From the IMG/VR virus record IMGVR_UViG_3300040801_002902, positions 1-53,506 of that record: DNA of 53,506 nt; one strand, 5' to 3'. The DNA comes from a virus. Positions 48,150 through 53,506 of this stretch are shown here, one piece after another; positions within the stretch are counted from its first letter, which is position 1; the number at the start of each line of letters is the position of its first letter. Made by a program: the position numbers and the translations under genes. The notes under the pieces are model-generated. The model worked only from the letters and a program-made list of their open reading frames with translations, had not been told where the DNA came from and searched no databases.

Positions 48150-48186
48150 GTGAACGGAAATACGCGATAAACTGATCTTCGGTCAT
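48031..48186 (-). CDS. Possible small gene antisense to the end of cI
   Basis: A 51-codon frame starting at ATG 48186 with AAGGGAG upstream, reading MTEDQFIAYFRSLNPRQMDH then FLALLAQHLPALV, an amphipathic helical protein-like sequence. It runs antisense over the last 119 bases of the cI-like gene. If expressed, it could act as antisense RNA or as a small regulator of the switch. Evidence is only the start site and composition. Confidence 0.3.
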   Translation of the reverse strand: MTEDQFIAYFRSLNPRQMDHFLALLAQHLPALVSEDPAAADASIQGSDETR

Positions 48187-48272
48187 TGTATTAAATTTCT
48201 CCCTTTAGAACATATGACGAACATTGGACATTTGGACAATAACTTTCAAGGATCGGTCAAAGGTATATCCCC

Positions 48273-48677
48273 ATGAATGAACTTAGAATTACAGCTTCAA
48301 TCCTCCGTATAATCGAAATTGCTGCATGGCTTGCGGTCGCTGCGACGCTTCCGATTGCTGGGTATATGTTTGATGCTTGGCCGCGTAATCTCGCAATGAT
48401 CGGCACGCTGGGTTACTTCTTGTCCAGCCTGGCCTACGTCGCATTGATCAGGACCGGTCGCGCTATTGTTGTAATCGCGCAAACCACATTACAAGGCGCA
48501 GCAGGCGCGGAGCAAAGTAACGCAAAACCGAGTGCGCCCACCAGCAGGACGAAGGCAGGGACAAAGATCAAAACCTACAAAGGCGTCGATATTCTTTGGT
48601 CCGAGTCTGGCGTGACGGCAGCAGGGCAATCATTTGATGGTGTTCTGGCCGCAGAACGGCATATCGACAGACTCTAA
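48273..48677 (+). CDS. Membrane protein co-directional with cI, unknown
   Basis: A 134-residue protein with two membrane segments (EIAAWLAVAATLPIAGYMF and LAMIGTLGYFLSSLAYVALI), then a Ser/Thr/Lys-rich linker and a C-terminal module (KTYKGVDILWSESGVTAAGQSFDGVLAAERHIDRL). Expressed with or near the repressor and closed by a terminator, it is likely made in the lysogen; superinfection exclusion is a reasonable but unproven idea. AAAGG precedes the start. Confidence 0.6.
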   Translation: MNELRITASILRIIEIAAWLAVAATLPIAGYMFDAWPRNLAMIGTLGYFLSSLAYVALIRTGRAIVVIAQTTLQGAAGAEQSNAKPSAPTSRTKAGTKIKTYKGVDILWSESGVTAAGQSFDGVLAAERHIDRL

Positions 48678-48700
48678 GCCCTTAATCAAACGATTACTGC

Positions 48701-48730
48701 AAAGCCTGCCAGAAATGGCGGGCTTTTTTA
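48701..48730 (+). terminator. Rho-independent terminator after the immunity genes
   Basis: AAAGCCTGCC-AGAAAT-GGCGGGCTTTTTT forms a stable stem with one G-T pair and a T run, directly after the stop at 48677. It separates the lysogeny unit from the rightward early operon. Confidence 0.85.
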
Positions 48731-48792
48731 TGTGCGAACCGACTGCATGCAACAGTGATTCTGTCACAAGGTCACCGGCAATCTCCTTTTGT

Positions 48793-48839
48793 TGCATGAT
48801 ATGCAATATTGTGATTGACGGCGTGATGCACAATATGCA
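48793..48839. promoter_or_regulatory. Two-site operator of the rightward early operon
   Basis: TGCATGATATGCA (48793-48805) and TGCACAATATGCA (48827-48839) fit the same TGCAY-NNN-RTGCA consensus as the cI/cro sites and are again 34 bases apart centre to centre. TTGACG (48815-48820) lies between them. The first gene of the operon starts 38 bases downstream. The cI-like or Cro-like protein should therefore control this operon from a distance of 1 kb. Confidence 0.8.
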
Positions 48840-48877
48840 ACAAACGGCCCCATCAAGCAACCGATGGAGCTTTCACA

Positions 48878-49111
48878 ATGTCCACACTCTGCCCCTTCCC
48901 GCAGCACCGTCAGCTGGTCGCCGATGCGCTGGCCATTGTGCTGGCCCCGGAACCCGCCCGCCCGCAGCAACGGCTGCTTGCTTGGGCTGCATTGAAAACC
49001 GCCCGCGGACAGCGCATGTCGCAAACCGCCCTTGGCCGCCTGCAGAACGAACAGCGCAGCAAGGAAACACTTTTGCTGCGGATCGCCGACCGGATCGGGG
49101 GTGCAGCATGA
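48878..49111 (+). CDS. First gene of the rightward early operon, unknown
   Basis: A 77-residue protein (MSTLCPFPQHRQLVADALAIVLAPEPARPQQRLLAWAALKTARGQR...). It is Ala/Leu/Arg-rich and helical, with a possible DNA-binding helix pair near the end (SQTALGRLQNEQRSKETLLLRIADRI). GGAG precedes ATG. As the first gene after the operators it may be an early regulator. Confidence 0.55.
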   Translation: MSTLCPFPQHRQLVADALAIVLAPEPARPQQRLLAWAALKTARGQRMSQTALGRLQNEQRSKETLLLRIADRIGGAA

Positions 49112-49278
49112 AGATCCGCCATGACACCTTCATCGTGGAACGCTTCCCCGAGTATCAAAAACTGCTCGACCGCGACATCCGCGATCACCGCCGCAACATC
49201 GCCATCCGCTGGGTGTTCTTCACCTGCGTCCTGATCTTCGGCATGTGGTGCGCGATCGAGTTCGGAGGTGCGTCATGA
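49108..49278 (+). CDS. Small single-pass membrane protein
   Basis: A 56-residue protein coupled to the gene before it (ATGA). A charged N-terminal half (YQKLLDRDIRDHRRNIAIRW) leads to one membrane segment (VFFTCVLIFGMWCAIEF). Function unknown; cytoplasmic domain first, so N-in topology is likely. Confidence 0.5.
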   Translation: MKIRHDTFIVERFPEYQKLLDRDIRDHRRNIAIRWVFFTCVLIFGMWCAIEFGGAS

Positions 49279-49568
49279 GCAGGCCCATCGCTAACTCATT
49301 CTACGCCGAACTCGAATGGGCCGTCCTATATGCGCTCTTTGATTGGCTCGATGAGCACCGGGTGCCTTCGCAAGCGATTGCCGATGCCGTCGCCCTGCCC
49401 GTTTCGGTGACAAAAGCCATTCTTCGAGAACTGATTAACGCAGGCTTGGTCACCTACGGCGCTGCATACGACGACGAAGGTATGCTTTGCGGCTCAGGAT
49501 ACTCTCTTAGCCCAAGGACGCGCTTTGCCATCACGGCCAAGCAGCCCGCCATGCTGGAGCGCGAATAA
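49275..49568 (+). CDS. Winged-helix DNA-binding protein
   Basis: A 97-residue protein. Residues 15-75 look like a winged helix: VLYALFDWLDEHRVPSQAIADAVALPVSVTKAILRELINAGLVTY, followed by a small wing. It may regulate the operon or replication. Overlaps of 4 and 1 base with neighbours show coupling. Confidence 0.6.
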   Translation: MSRPIANSFYAELEWAVLYALFDWLDEHRVPSQAIADAVALPVSVTKAILRELINAGLVTYGAAYDDEGMLCGSGYSLSPRTRFAITAKQPAMLERE

Positions 49569-49915
49569 TGCCTGCAATCTTACCCAATACAGAACACTTT
49601 GAACTGGCTGCACAGCTGGGCCTCGATCTGGTTGCCATGACAGCGCACGTCCGCGCCGGTCTGGCCGACAAACTGGCAACAGCGCATGACCCCGAACCGG
49701 TGCTGCGCGACGCGGTGCTGCACTATGGCGGAACACTGATGGAACCCACCAGCAATCCCGCCGACGCGAACCGCATCTCGAACTGGGGCCCGGGCGATTA
49801 CCAGCTGGCGCTACTGGACTGCAGCGGCACAGGCACAACGATTGCCGAGGTCGCTGCAGACTGGGCGAAGGCCGCACGCCGCATGAGCGAAACCCCCGAT
49901 CGGAATGCCGCATGA
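49568..49915 (+). CDS. Early phage protein, unknown
   Basis: A 115-residue protein, start in a TAATG overlap. Helical first half (LAAQLGLDLVAMTAHVRAGLADKLAT), then PTSNPADANRISNWGPGDYQLALLD and a final helix. No family or motif recognised. Confidence 0.5.
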   Translation: MPAILPNTEHFELAAQLGLDLVAMTAHVRAGLADKLATAHDPEPVLRDAVLHYGGTLMEPTSNPADANRISNWGPGDYQLALLDCSGTGTTIAEVAADWAKAARRMSETPDRNAA

Positions 49916-50133
49916 AATCGGCGTCGCACAAGAACCTGTCACGCGAACAGCGCCTGGCCTGGGCGCGCGGGATTCTCGCAGAGCATGACCAGCACTCCGA
50001 TGCCCGCGTGCGCCGCGCCTGCAAGACGGTGCTGAACCATGCGCCAAGCTATGAGTTCGAGGAACTGCTGAACGCGAACGTCTTGCTCGATGCGCTGGAA
50101 CCCGCCCCGCAAAGCCAAGAGGCAACGTCATGA
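49912..50133 (+). CDS. Early phage protein, unknown
   Basis: A 73-residue, helical and charged protein (KNLSREQRLAWARGILAEHD, ARVRRACKTVLNHAPSYEF). Coupled by 4-base overlaps on both ends. Function unknown. Confidence 0.5.
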   Translation: MKSASHKNLSREQRLAWARGILAEHDQHSDARVRRACKTVLNHAPSYEFEELLNANVLLDALEPAPQSQEATS

Positions 50134-50336
50134 CCTACACACGCCCTGACCCGAGCAATGCGATTTGCCCGCCCTGCAACGGGCGCTGCGATCAGCGCCG
50201 CCTGTGCCCCGCACGGATGCGCATCGAGCGCAGCCGCGACCGCAACAGCGGCCGCATGGTGATCACCATCACGATGCTGTCCGCGATATCCTCCGTCGCT
50301 ATTGCGGCGAGCCTTCTCTGGGTTCTGCTGCCCTGA
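50130..50336 (+). CDS. Cys-rich small membrane protein
   Basis: A 68-residue protein. The N-terminal half has four cysteines (ICPPCNGRCDQRRLCPAR) that could bind zinc, followed by a basic stretch and one C-terminal membrane helix (VITITMLSAISSVAIAASLLWVLL). Unknown function. It ends 14 bases before the three tandem repeats. Confidence 0.5.
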   Translation: MTYTRPDPSNAICPPCNGRCDQRRLCPARMRIERSRDRNSGRMVITITMLSAISSVAIAASLLWVLLP

Positions 50337-50349
50337 TCCACCCCGTTTC

Positions 50350-50409
50350 GTAACGAGTAGCCCTGTTTTGTGCCGTAACGAGTGACCTTGTTTTGTTTTG
50401 TAACGAGTA
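50350..50409. repeat. Three 25-bp tandem repeats (GTAACGAGTA)
   Basis: GTAACGAGTA begins at 50350, GTAACGAGTG at 50375 and GTAACGAGTA at 50400, an exact 25-base period, with CCYTG and TTTTGT shared in the spacers. They fill the only real gap in the otherwise coupled rightward operon. Possible roles are binding sites for a regulator or the integrase/excisionase, an RNA signal for antitermination, or an origin element. Confidence 0.75.
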
Positions 50410-50440
50410 CCTTTTTTCCCAACCTGACAAAGGAAACCCC

Positions 50441-50731
50441 ATGAAAAACCTGATGATGACCGCGGTGATCGCCGCACTGACAGCGACGACCGCCGCAGCT
50501 GAAGGCATTAAGCCCCAGCCCGAACCAGTCAAGCCGCCTGTCGTCGAAGAGCCAGCGCAATCCGGCGGCGGCGATGACCTACTGCCGATCCTGCTGGGCG
50601 TGATCCTTGTAGGTATTGTCGCAAGCAACCGCCAGGCATCTGACCTGTCAGAGCGTCGGCCATTGGTACGGCCTCAGACCTGCATGAGCAAAGTCGGCGG
50701 CGTCGATATGATCGTGGCCTGCGATGACTGA
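50441..50731 (+). CDS. Exported small protein with signal peptide and membrane helix
   Basis: A 96-residue protein, start ATG 50441 with AAAGGAA upstream. Residues 1-20 are a Sec signal peptide (MKNLMMTAVIAALTATTAAA), then a Pro/Glu-rich stretch and a second hydrophobic helix (LLPILLGVILVGIVA) before a short tail with two cysteines. Similar small Rhodobacterales proteins with the D-x-L-x-P-I-L-L pattern exist as host genes. It lies directly downstream of the tandem repeats. Confidence 0.6.
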   Translation: MKNLMMTAVIAALTATTAAAEGIKPQPEPVKPPVVEEPAQSGGGDDLLPILLGVILVGIVASNRQASDLSERRPLVRPQTCMSKVGGVDMIVACDD

Positions 50732-51497
50732 TCGCCCCATCATATTCAGCGGCCCGATGGTGCGCGCCCTGCTTGACGGGCGGAAGACTCAAACGCGGCG
50801 TATCATCAAGGATCGCGGTGCCTTACCTGAATTTTGCGGCGGCAGACACGACGACAAGAATGATCCCGCTGTGTGGGGCTGGGCAGATACCGACCAAGGC
50901 TGCTGGATCACGCTAGACCAGTTTCCCACCTATCGCTTTGTGCCAATCGCCACCGGTGACCGGCTCTGGGTGCGGGAGGCTTGGCGTGTCGGAGCGTGGC
51001 ACTACCACAACGCCGAAGTTGCAATCGACTATTGCGACGGGCCACGCAAAGAATGGCTTGGCGTGGATGATCCCGATATGCTGCACCGCCTGATCGACCA
51101 GTCGCGCGCCGACGCCAAGAAGGCAGGTAGTCCGCTGCGCGACAGCTATTACGAATATTCATGGTCGCCGGGTGACAGCCCATGCCGCTGGCGCCCATCC
51201 ATTTTCATGCCCCGCTGGGCGTCGAGGCTGACGCTGACCGTCACCGATGTGCGGGTGCAGCGGTTGCAGGATATAAGCGAGGCGGATGCGGTGGCGGAAG
51301 GAATCCAGCCGCTGAACTCTGGTTTCGGTTACTATGACCCTACCGGCAGCCAAGGTGCCGCGTTTACTTGGGCGGCTGATGCTTTTGGCCATCTGTGGAA
51401 CAGTCTGCACGGCCCCGACGCATGGGATAAGAACCCTTGGGTTGCGGCCTACACCTTCACCGTCCAGCACGGGAACATCGACGAGGTGGAAGCATGA
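50724..51497 (+). CDS. PUA/ASCH-like phage protein
   Basis: A 257-residue protein opening R-P-I-I-F-S-G-P-M-V-R-A-L-L-D-G-R-K-T-Q-T-R-R, the standard start of a widespread phage family with an ASCH/PUA-like fold, often annotated loosely as morphogenetic. G-D-R-L-W-V-R-E and P-S-I-F-M-P-R-W-A-S-R are also typical, as is W-N-S-L-H at the end. The fold suggests RNA or modified-base binding; function unproven. It overlaps the gene before it by 8 bases. Confidence 0.8.
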   Translation: MTDRPIIFSGPMVRALLDGRKTQTRRIIKDRGALPEFCGGRHDDKNDPAVWGWADTDQGCWITLDQFPTYRFVPIATGDRLWVREAWRVGAWHYHNAEVAIDYCDGPRKEWLGVDDPDMLHRLIDQSRADAKKAGSPLRDSYYEYSWSPGDSPCRWRPSIFMPRWASRLTLTVTDVRVQRLQDISEADAVAEGIQPLNSGFGYYDPTGSQGAAFTWAADAFGHLWNSLHGPDAWDKNPWVAAYTFTVQHGNIDEVEA

Positions 51498-51835
51498 CAA
51501 ATCAACTGACCTTCGCTCAATTGATGCGCTCTGTTTACATCGACTTGAAGTTGCAATGTGGACCTTTGAACAGAAGTGATATCGCTTCCGCATTCCAAAT
51601 TTCAATTCCGCAAGCATCGAACGACATTTTGACTTTCCAGACAGCTTACCCGCAGCTGATCGCCTACGATCCTCGAAAGCGCCAATACTACAGACCACCT
51701 AATCAGGCAGCGGCTTACCCTTCGGCCTTGCGTCTGCAAGTGCAGCAAATGGTCATTGCCATTGCAATTTACCGCGACCATGGCAGCAAACCCAACACCC
51801 ACCGCCAGCGCGGCGGATATACGGGGGGCGTGTGA
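51494..51835 (+). CDS. Helix-turn-helix protein
   Basis: A 113-residue protein. Residues 1-75 are a winged helix (LKLQCGPLNRSDIASAFQISIPQASNDILTFQTAYPQLIAYDPRKRQYY) of the kind found at the start of WYL regulators, but no WYL domain follows. The tail is basic and flexible. Coupled by ATGA to the upstream gene. Confidence 0.6.
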   Translation: MTNQLTFAQLMRSVYIDLKLQCGPLNRSDIASAFQISIPQASNDILTFQTAYPQLIAYDPRKRQYYRPPNQAAAYPSALRLQVQQMVIAIAIYRDHGSKPNTHRQRGGYTGGV

Positions 51836-51836
51836 C

Positions 51837-52103
51837 ATGACCCACGGCCCCATCCAAAAGCAATACCACGCCAAGATGAACAAGCTCGCCCGCGTGATCG
51901 ACGAGTGGTTCAATGGCAAGCGCAAGCCCAACCGACAGCCCAAGGTAGGCTTCATCTTGTTGACGGCTGAGTTCGGCAAGATCGAAGGCGGTCGCGTCAA
52001 CTACATCAGCAACGGCAACCGTGAAGACATGCTGGCCATGATGCGCGAGTATCTGGCCCGTGCTGAAGGACGGTATCAGGACGGACCGGAGACAAAGCAA
52101 TGA
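51837..52103 (+). CDS. Early phage protein, unknown
   Basis: An 88-residue protein, ATG 51837 one base after the previous stop; an upstream in-frame ATG at 51780 would overlap the previous gene. The segment NKLARVIDEWFNGKRKPNRQ then VGFILLTAEFGKIEGGRVNYISNGNREDM is a compact alpha-beta unit seen in small phage proteins of this group. Function unknown. Confidence 0.6.
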   Translation: MTHGPIQKQYHAKMNKLARVIDEWFNGKRKPNRQPKVGFILLTAEFGKIEGGRVNYISNGNREDMLAMMREYLARAEGRYQDGPETKQ

Positions 52104-52387
52104 CCCAGCCACGCCCTTTCACTGCCGAAGCCTTGGCCGAACGCTGGGAATGCTCTGCGGAAACTGTCCGGCAGATGATCCGCGACGGCCGCTTGCCAGC
52201 CTTCCGTGTCGGGCGCATGATGCGGGTCACTCATGAAGTGGTGGAGCAATACGAATGCGGGACTATAGAATCGGACGCCTCAAGGGGCGCTTCGTCGTCA
52301 TGTGGAACGAACCAGACGGCGCGCGGCGACGTTATCGCCTTGCGGCTGACACGCCCAAGGAAGCGGAACGCGAAGCCCGCGACCTGA
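52100..52387 (+). CDS. xis: Excisionase (MerR/Xis-type HTH)
   Basis: A 95-residue protein. Residues 5-55 are a winged helix of the excisionase class (FTAEALAERWECSAETVRQMIRDGRLPAFRVGRMMRV, then V-V-E-Q-Y-E-C). The basic tail is read through the start of int, overlapping by 133 bases. Together with integrase it would direct excision. Confidence 0.75.
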   Translation: MTQPRPFTAEALAERWECSAETVRQMIRDGRLPAFRVGRMMRVTHEVVEQYECGTIESDASRGASSSCGTNQTARGDVIALRLTRPRKRNAKPAT

Positions 52388-53247
52388 TCCTGCAGATCGA
52401 TGCGCCCCGATCGGGGATGACGATCGCGCAGATATGGGATGCTTACCAGACAGAGATGGGCGAACGGCGGCAGGCGGCAAAGCTGGCACAGACAGGCCGC
52501 AACGTTCTGCCCGAGCTGGGCCACCTGACCGCCGAGAACATCACAGCCGATGATTGCCGCACCTACGCAGACAAGCGCCGCAAGGCAGACCGCATGGACG
52601 GCACCATCCGCACCGAACTGGGGTGCCTGCGGTCCGCCCTGATCTGGGGTCAGAAGAGCAAACTGATCCGGACCGCCCCGACGATCGTCATGCCACCCGC
52701 ACCGCCACCCCGTGAACGCTACCTGACCAGGGCAGAGGTCGCTGCACTGATCGATGCTGCCGTTGAACCACACATCCGGCTGGCGCTGCTGCTGATGCTG
52801 ACAACAGCAGGCCGGTCCGGCGCGCTGTTCGATCTGACATGGAACCGCGTGGATCTCGACCGCCGGGTGATCAAGCTGTCAAAAAGCGACATCGGCCCGC
52901 GCAAGGGCAGGGCAACAGTCCCGATCAACGACACGCTCCTGGTCGCGCTGCAGTCAGCACAGCGTGCCGCCCTGTCCGACTATGTGATTGAATGGGGCGG
53001 GCGTCGGGTGTCATCGATCAAGACCGGCTTCAAGGCTGCGGTCGCGCGTGCCGGCATCGAGCACTGCACCCCGCACGATCTACGCCGCACAGCTGGCCGC
53101 TTCATGGCCGAGGCAGGGATCCCGATCGAAGAGATTGCCCAGTATCTCGGCCATACAAACCCGAATATCACCCGCGCAACCTACAGCCAGTTCTCGCCAT
53201 CCTACCTGCGCAAAGCAGCTGATGCGCTGGAGTTGTCAGGCCGTTAG
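52255..53247 (+). CDS. int: Tyrosine recombinase (phage integrase)
   Basis: A 330-residue integrase with all catalytic residues: Arg187 in TTAGRSGAL, His274-x-x-Arg277 in PHDLRRT, His300 in YLGHTN and Tyr310 in RATYSQF. The N-terminal 60 residues bind arm sites and residues 60-150 the core. It recombines attP with the tRNA-Arg site; its stop lies 63 bases from the tRNA fragment C. It is the last gene of the rightward operon controlled by the two-site operator. Confidence 0.93.
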   Translation: MRDYRIGRLKGRFVVMWNEPDGARRRYRLAADTPKEAEREARDLILQIDAPRSGMTIAQIWDAYQTEMGERRQAAKLAQTGRNVLPELGHLTAENITADDCRTYADKRRKADRMDGTIRTELGCLRSALIWGQKSKLIRTAPTIVMPPAPPPRERYLTRAEVAALIDAAVEPHIRLALLLMLTTAGRSGALFDLTWNRVDLDRRVIKLSKSDIGPRKGRATVPINDTLLVALQSAQRAALSDYVIEWGGRRVSSIKTGFKAAVARAGIEHCTPHDLRRTAGRFMAEAGIPIEEIAQYLGHTNPNITRATYSQFSPSYLRKAADALELSGR

Positions 53248-53310
53248 GTTCAACGAACCAAAGAGAAAACCCTTGAAAAAATCCAAGTCATTGTTTTGAA
53301 AAGATTGTAT

Positions 53311-53356
53311 TGGTGACCCCGGCAGGATTCGAACCTGCAACCTGCCCCTTAGGAGG
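53311..53356 (-). repeat. Attachment site: 3' half of tRNA-Arg(CCU), copy C
   Basis: The sequence is the same as copy A (181-226) over the whole 46-base fragment, including the GCAGG/CCTGC T stem. It follows the prophage integrase and forms the right junction. No 5' tRNA half follows; instead TAGCAGCACC, the same sequence that follows copy B, begins. Confidence 0.85.
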
Positions 53357-53506
53357 TAGCAGCACCCCGCGCAAAATAAGGGAAAACTTGCAAGAAGCCT
53401 GCCCTTAGAATGGCGTTTATCGTGGTTTGTGCAGCGTTTGTTCCTGTTCACAGGTTCGGTGAACCAAAGAGCATACCCCATTTGCCCCCGGGGCGGGGCC
53501 GCGTCG
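53357..53506. repeat. Second copy of the prophage left arm (start of a third element)
   Basis: These 150 bases match 15091-15240 with about 12 differences (near 92 percent identity) and stop, at the window edge, just inside the T arm of the tRNA-Leu-like gene. Because the copies differ, this is not a circle closing on itself. The likely explanation is another, related prophage or remnant lying next in the array. Confidence 0.75.

Larger units (their letters stand above)
15045..53356. mobile_element. Complete lambda-like siphoprophage
   Basis: The prophage lies between tRNA-Arg fragments B and C. It carries the full set expected for a siphovirus: both terminase subunits, portal, protease-capsid, connectors, tail tube, chaperones, tape measure, tail tip, fibres, lysis genes, replication genes, a cI/cro switch, and xis-int beside the right attachment site. 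Late genes run on the minus strand; a rightward early operon runs on the plus strand. The only damage seen is a frameshift in an Rz-like gene (17171-17459). It could well be inducible, although the neighbouring tandem att sites would affect how it excises. Confidence 0.9.

Noticed and set aside
15091-53506. Circular phage or plasmid closing on itself through the repeated arm
   Set aside because: The two arms differ at about 12 of 150 positions and flank differing tRNA fragments, so they are separate copies in a linear array.

Overview
The window looks like chromosomal DNA of an alphaproteobacterium of the Rhodobacteraceae (roseobacter) type. It is moderately GC-rich, the prophage structural genes have the Rhodobacterales siphophage style (DUF6441, a Cys-type tail peptidase, a protease-capsid fusion), and the replication and HTH proteins resemble those of that family. 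This placement rests on protein resemblance recalled from memory, not on a database search. Only a scrap of the host is visible: the end of a membrane-protein gene (2-169) followed by the 3' half of a tRNA-Arg(CCU) gene on the minus strand. Everything after that is mobile DNA stacked into this one tRNA site. Three 3' fragments of the tRNA (181-231, 15045-15090, 53311-53356) mark the junctions.

Element 1 (about 181-15090) is an integrative mobilizable element. It has a tyrosine integrase with an overlapping excisionase-like gene, a divergent XRE repressor, and a cargo block that reads as a defence island: an HNH endonuclease, a RES-domain protein with a Zn-finger N terminus, a 1253-residue PD-(D/E)xK-STAND (Avs-like) protein, a HigBA toxin-antitoxin pair, and a P-loop ATPase whose C terminus is a divergent class III nucleotide-cyclase domain. 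The right end holds a ColE1-style mobilization cassette (MobC, a relaxase, and MbeB/MbeD-like genes nested inside the relaxase gene) and a winged-helix Rep-like gene with internal palindromes. The integrase carries Trp where the first catalytic Arg is expected, so the element may be locked in place.

Element 2 (about 15045-53356) is a nearly complete lambda-like siphoprophage of 38 kb. From its left end, on the minus strand and in reverse order of transcription, it has lysis genes, tail fibres, tail tip, tape measure, a tail assembly chaperone with a classic -1 slippery heptamer, tail tube, connectors, a protease-capsid fusion, portal and terminase. Next come a putative late promoter with a terminator-like hairpin and a possible antiterminator-like gene, then replication genes whose initiator contains iteron-like repeats, then a block of small early genes with an MT-A70 methyltransferase and a ParB-like protein. 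A cro/cI switch lies at 47504-48149 with three 13-bp operators about 34 bp apart. Two further copies of the operator sit at 48793-48839 in front of a rightward operon of small genes that ends with xis and int next to the right attachment site. The prophage also carries an initiator-like tRNA-Met and a class II tRNA-like gene with an abnormal anticodon arm.

After the third tRNA fragment, the last 150 bases are about 92 percent identical to the left arm of the prophage. A third, related element probably begins there, giving a tandem array of at least three elements in one tRNA gene. The candidates for something new are the ATPase-cyclase fusion and its defence-island neighbours, the origin-in-initiator repeats, the two-site operator system, and the array itself.
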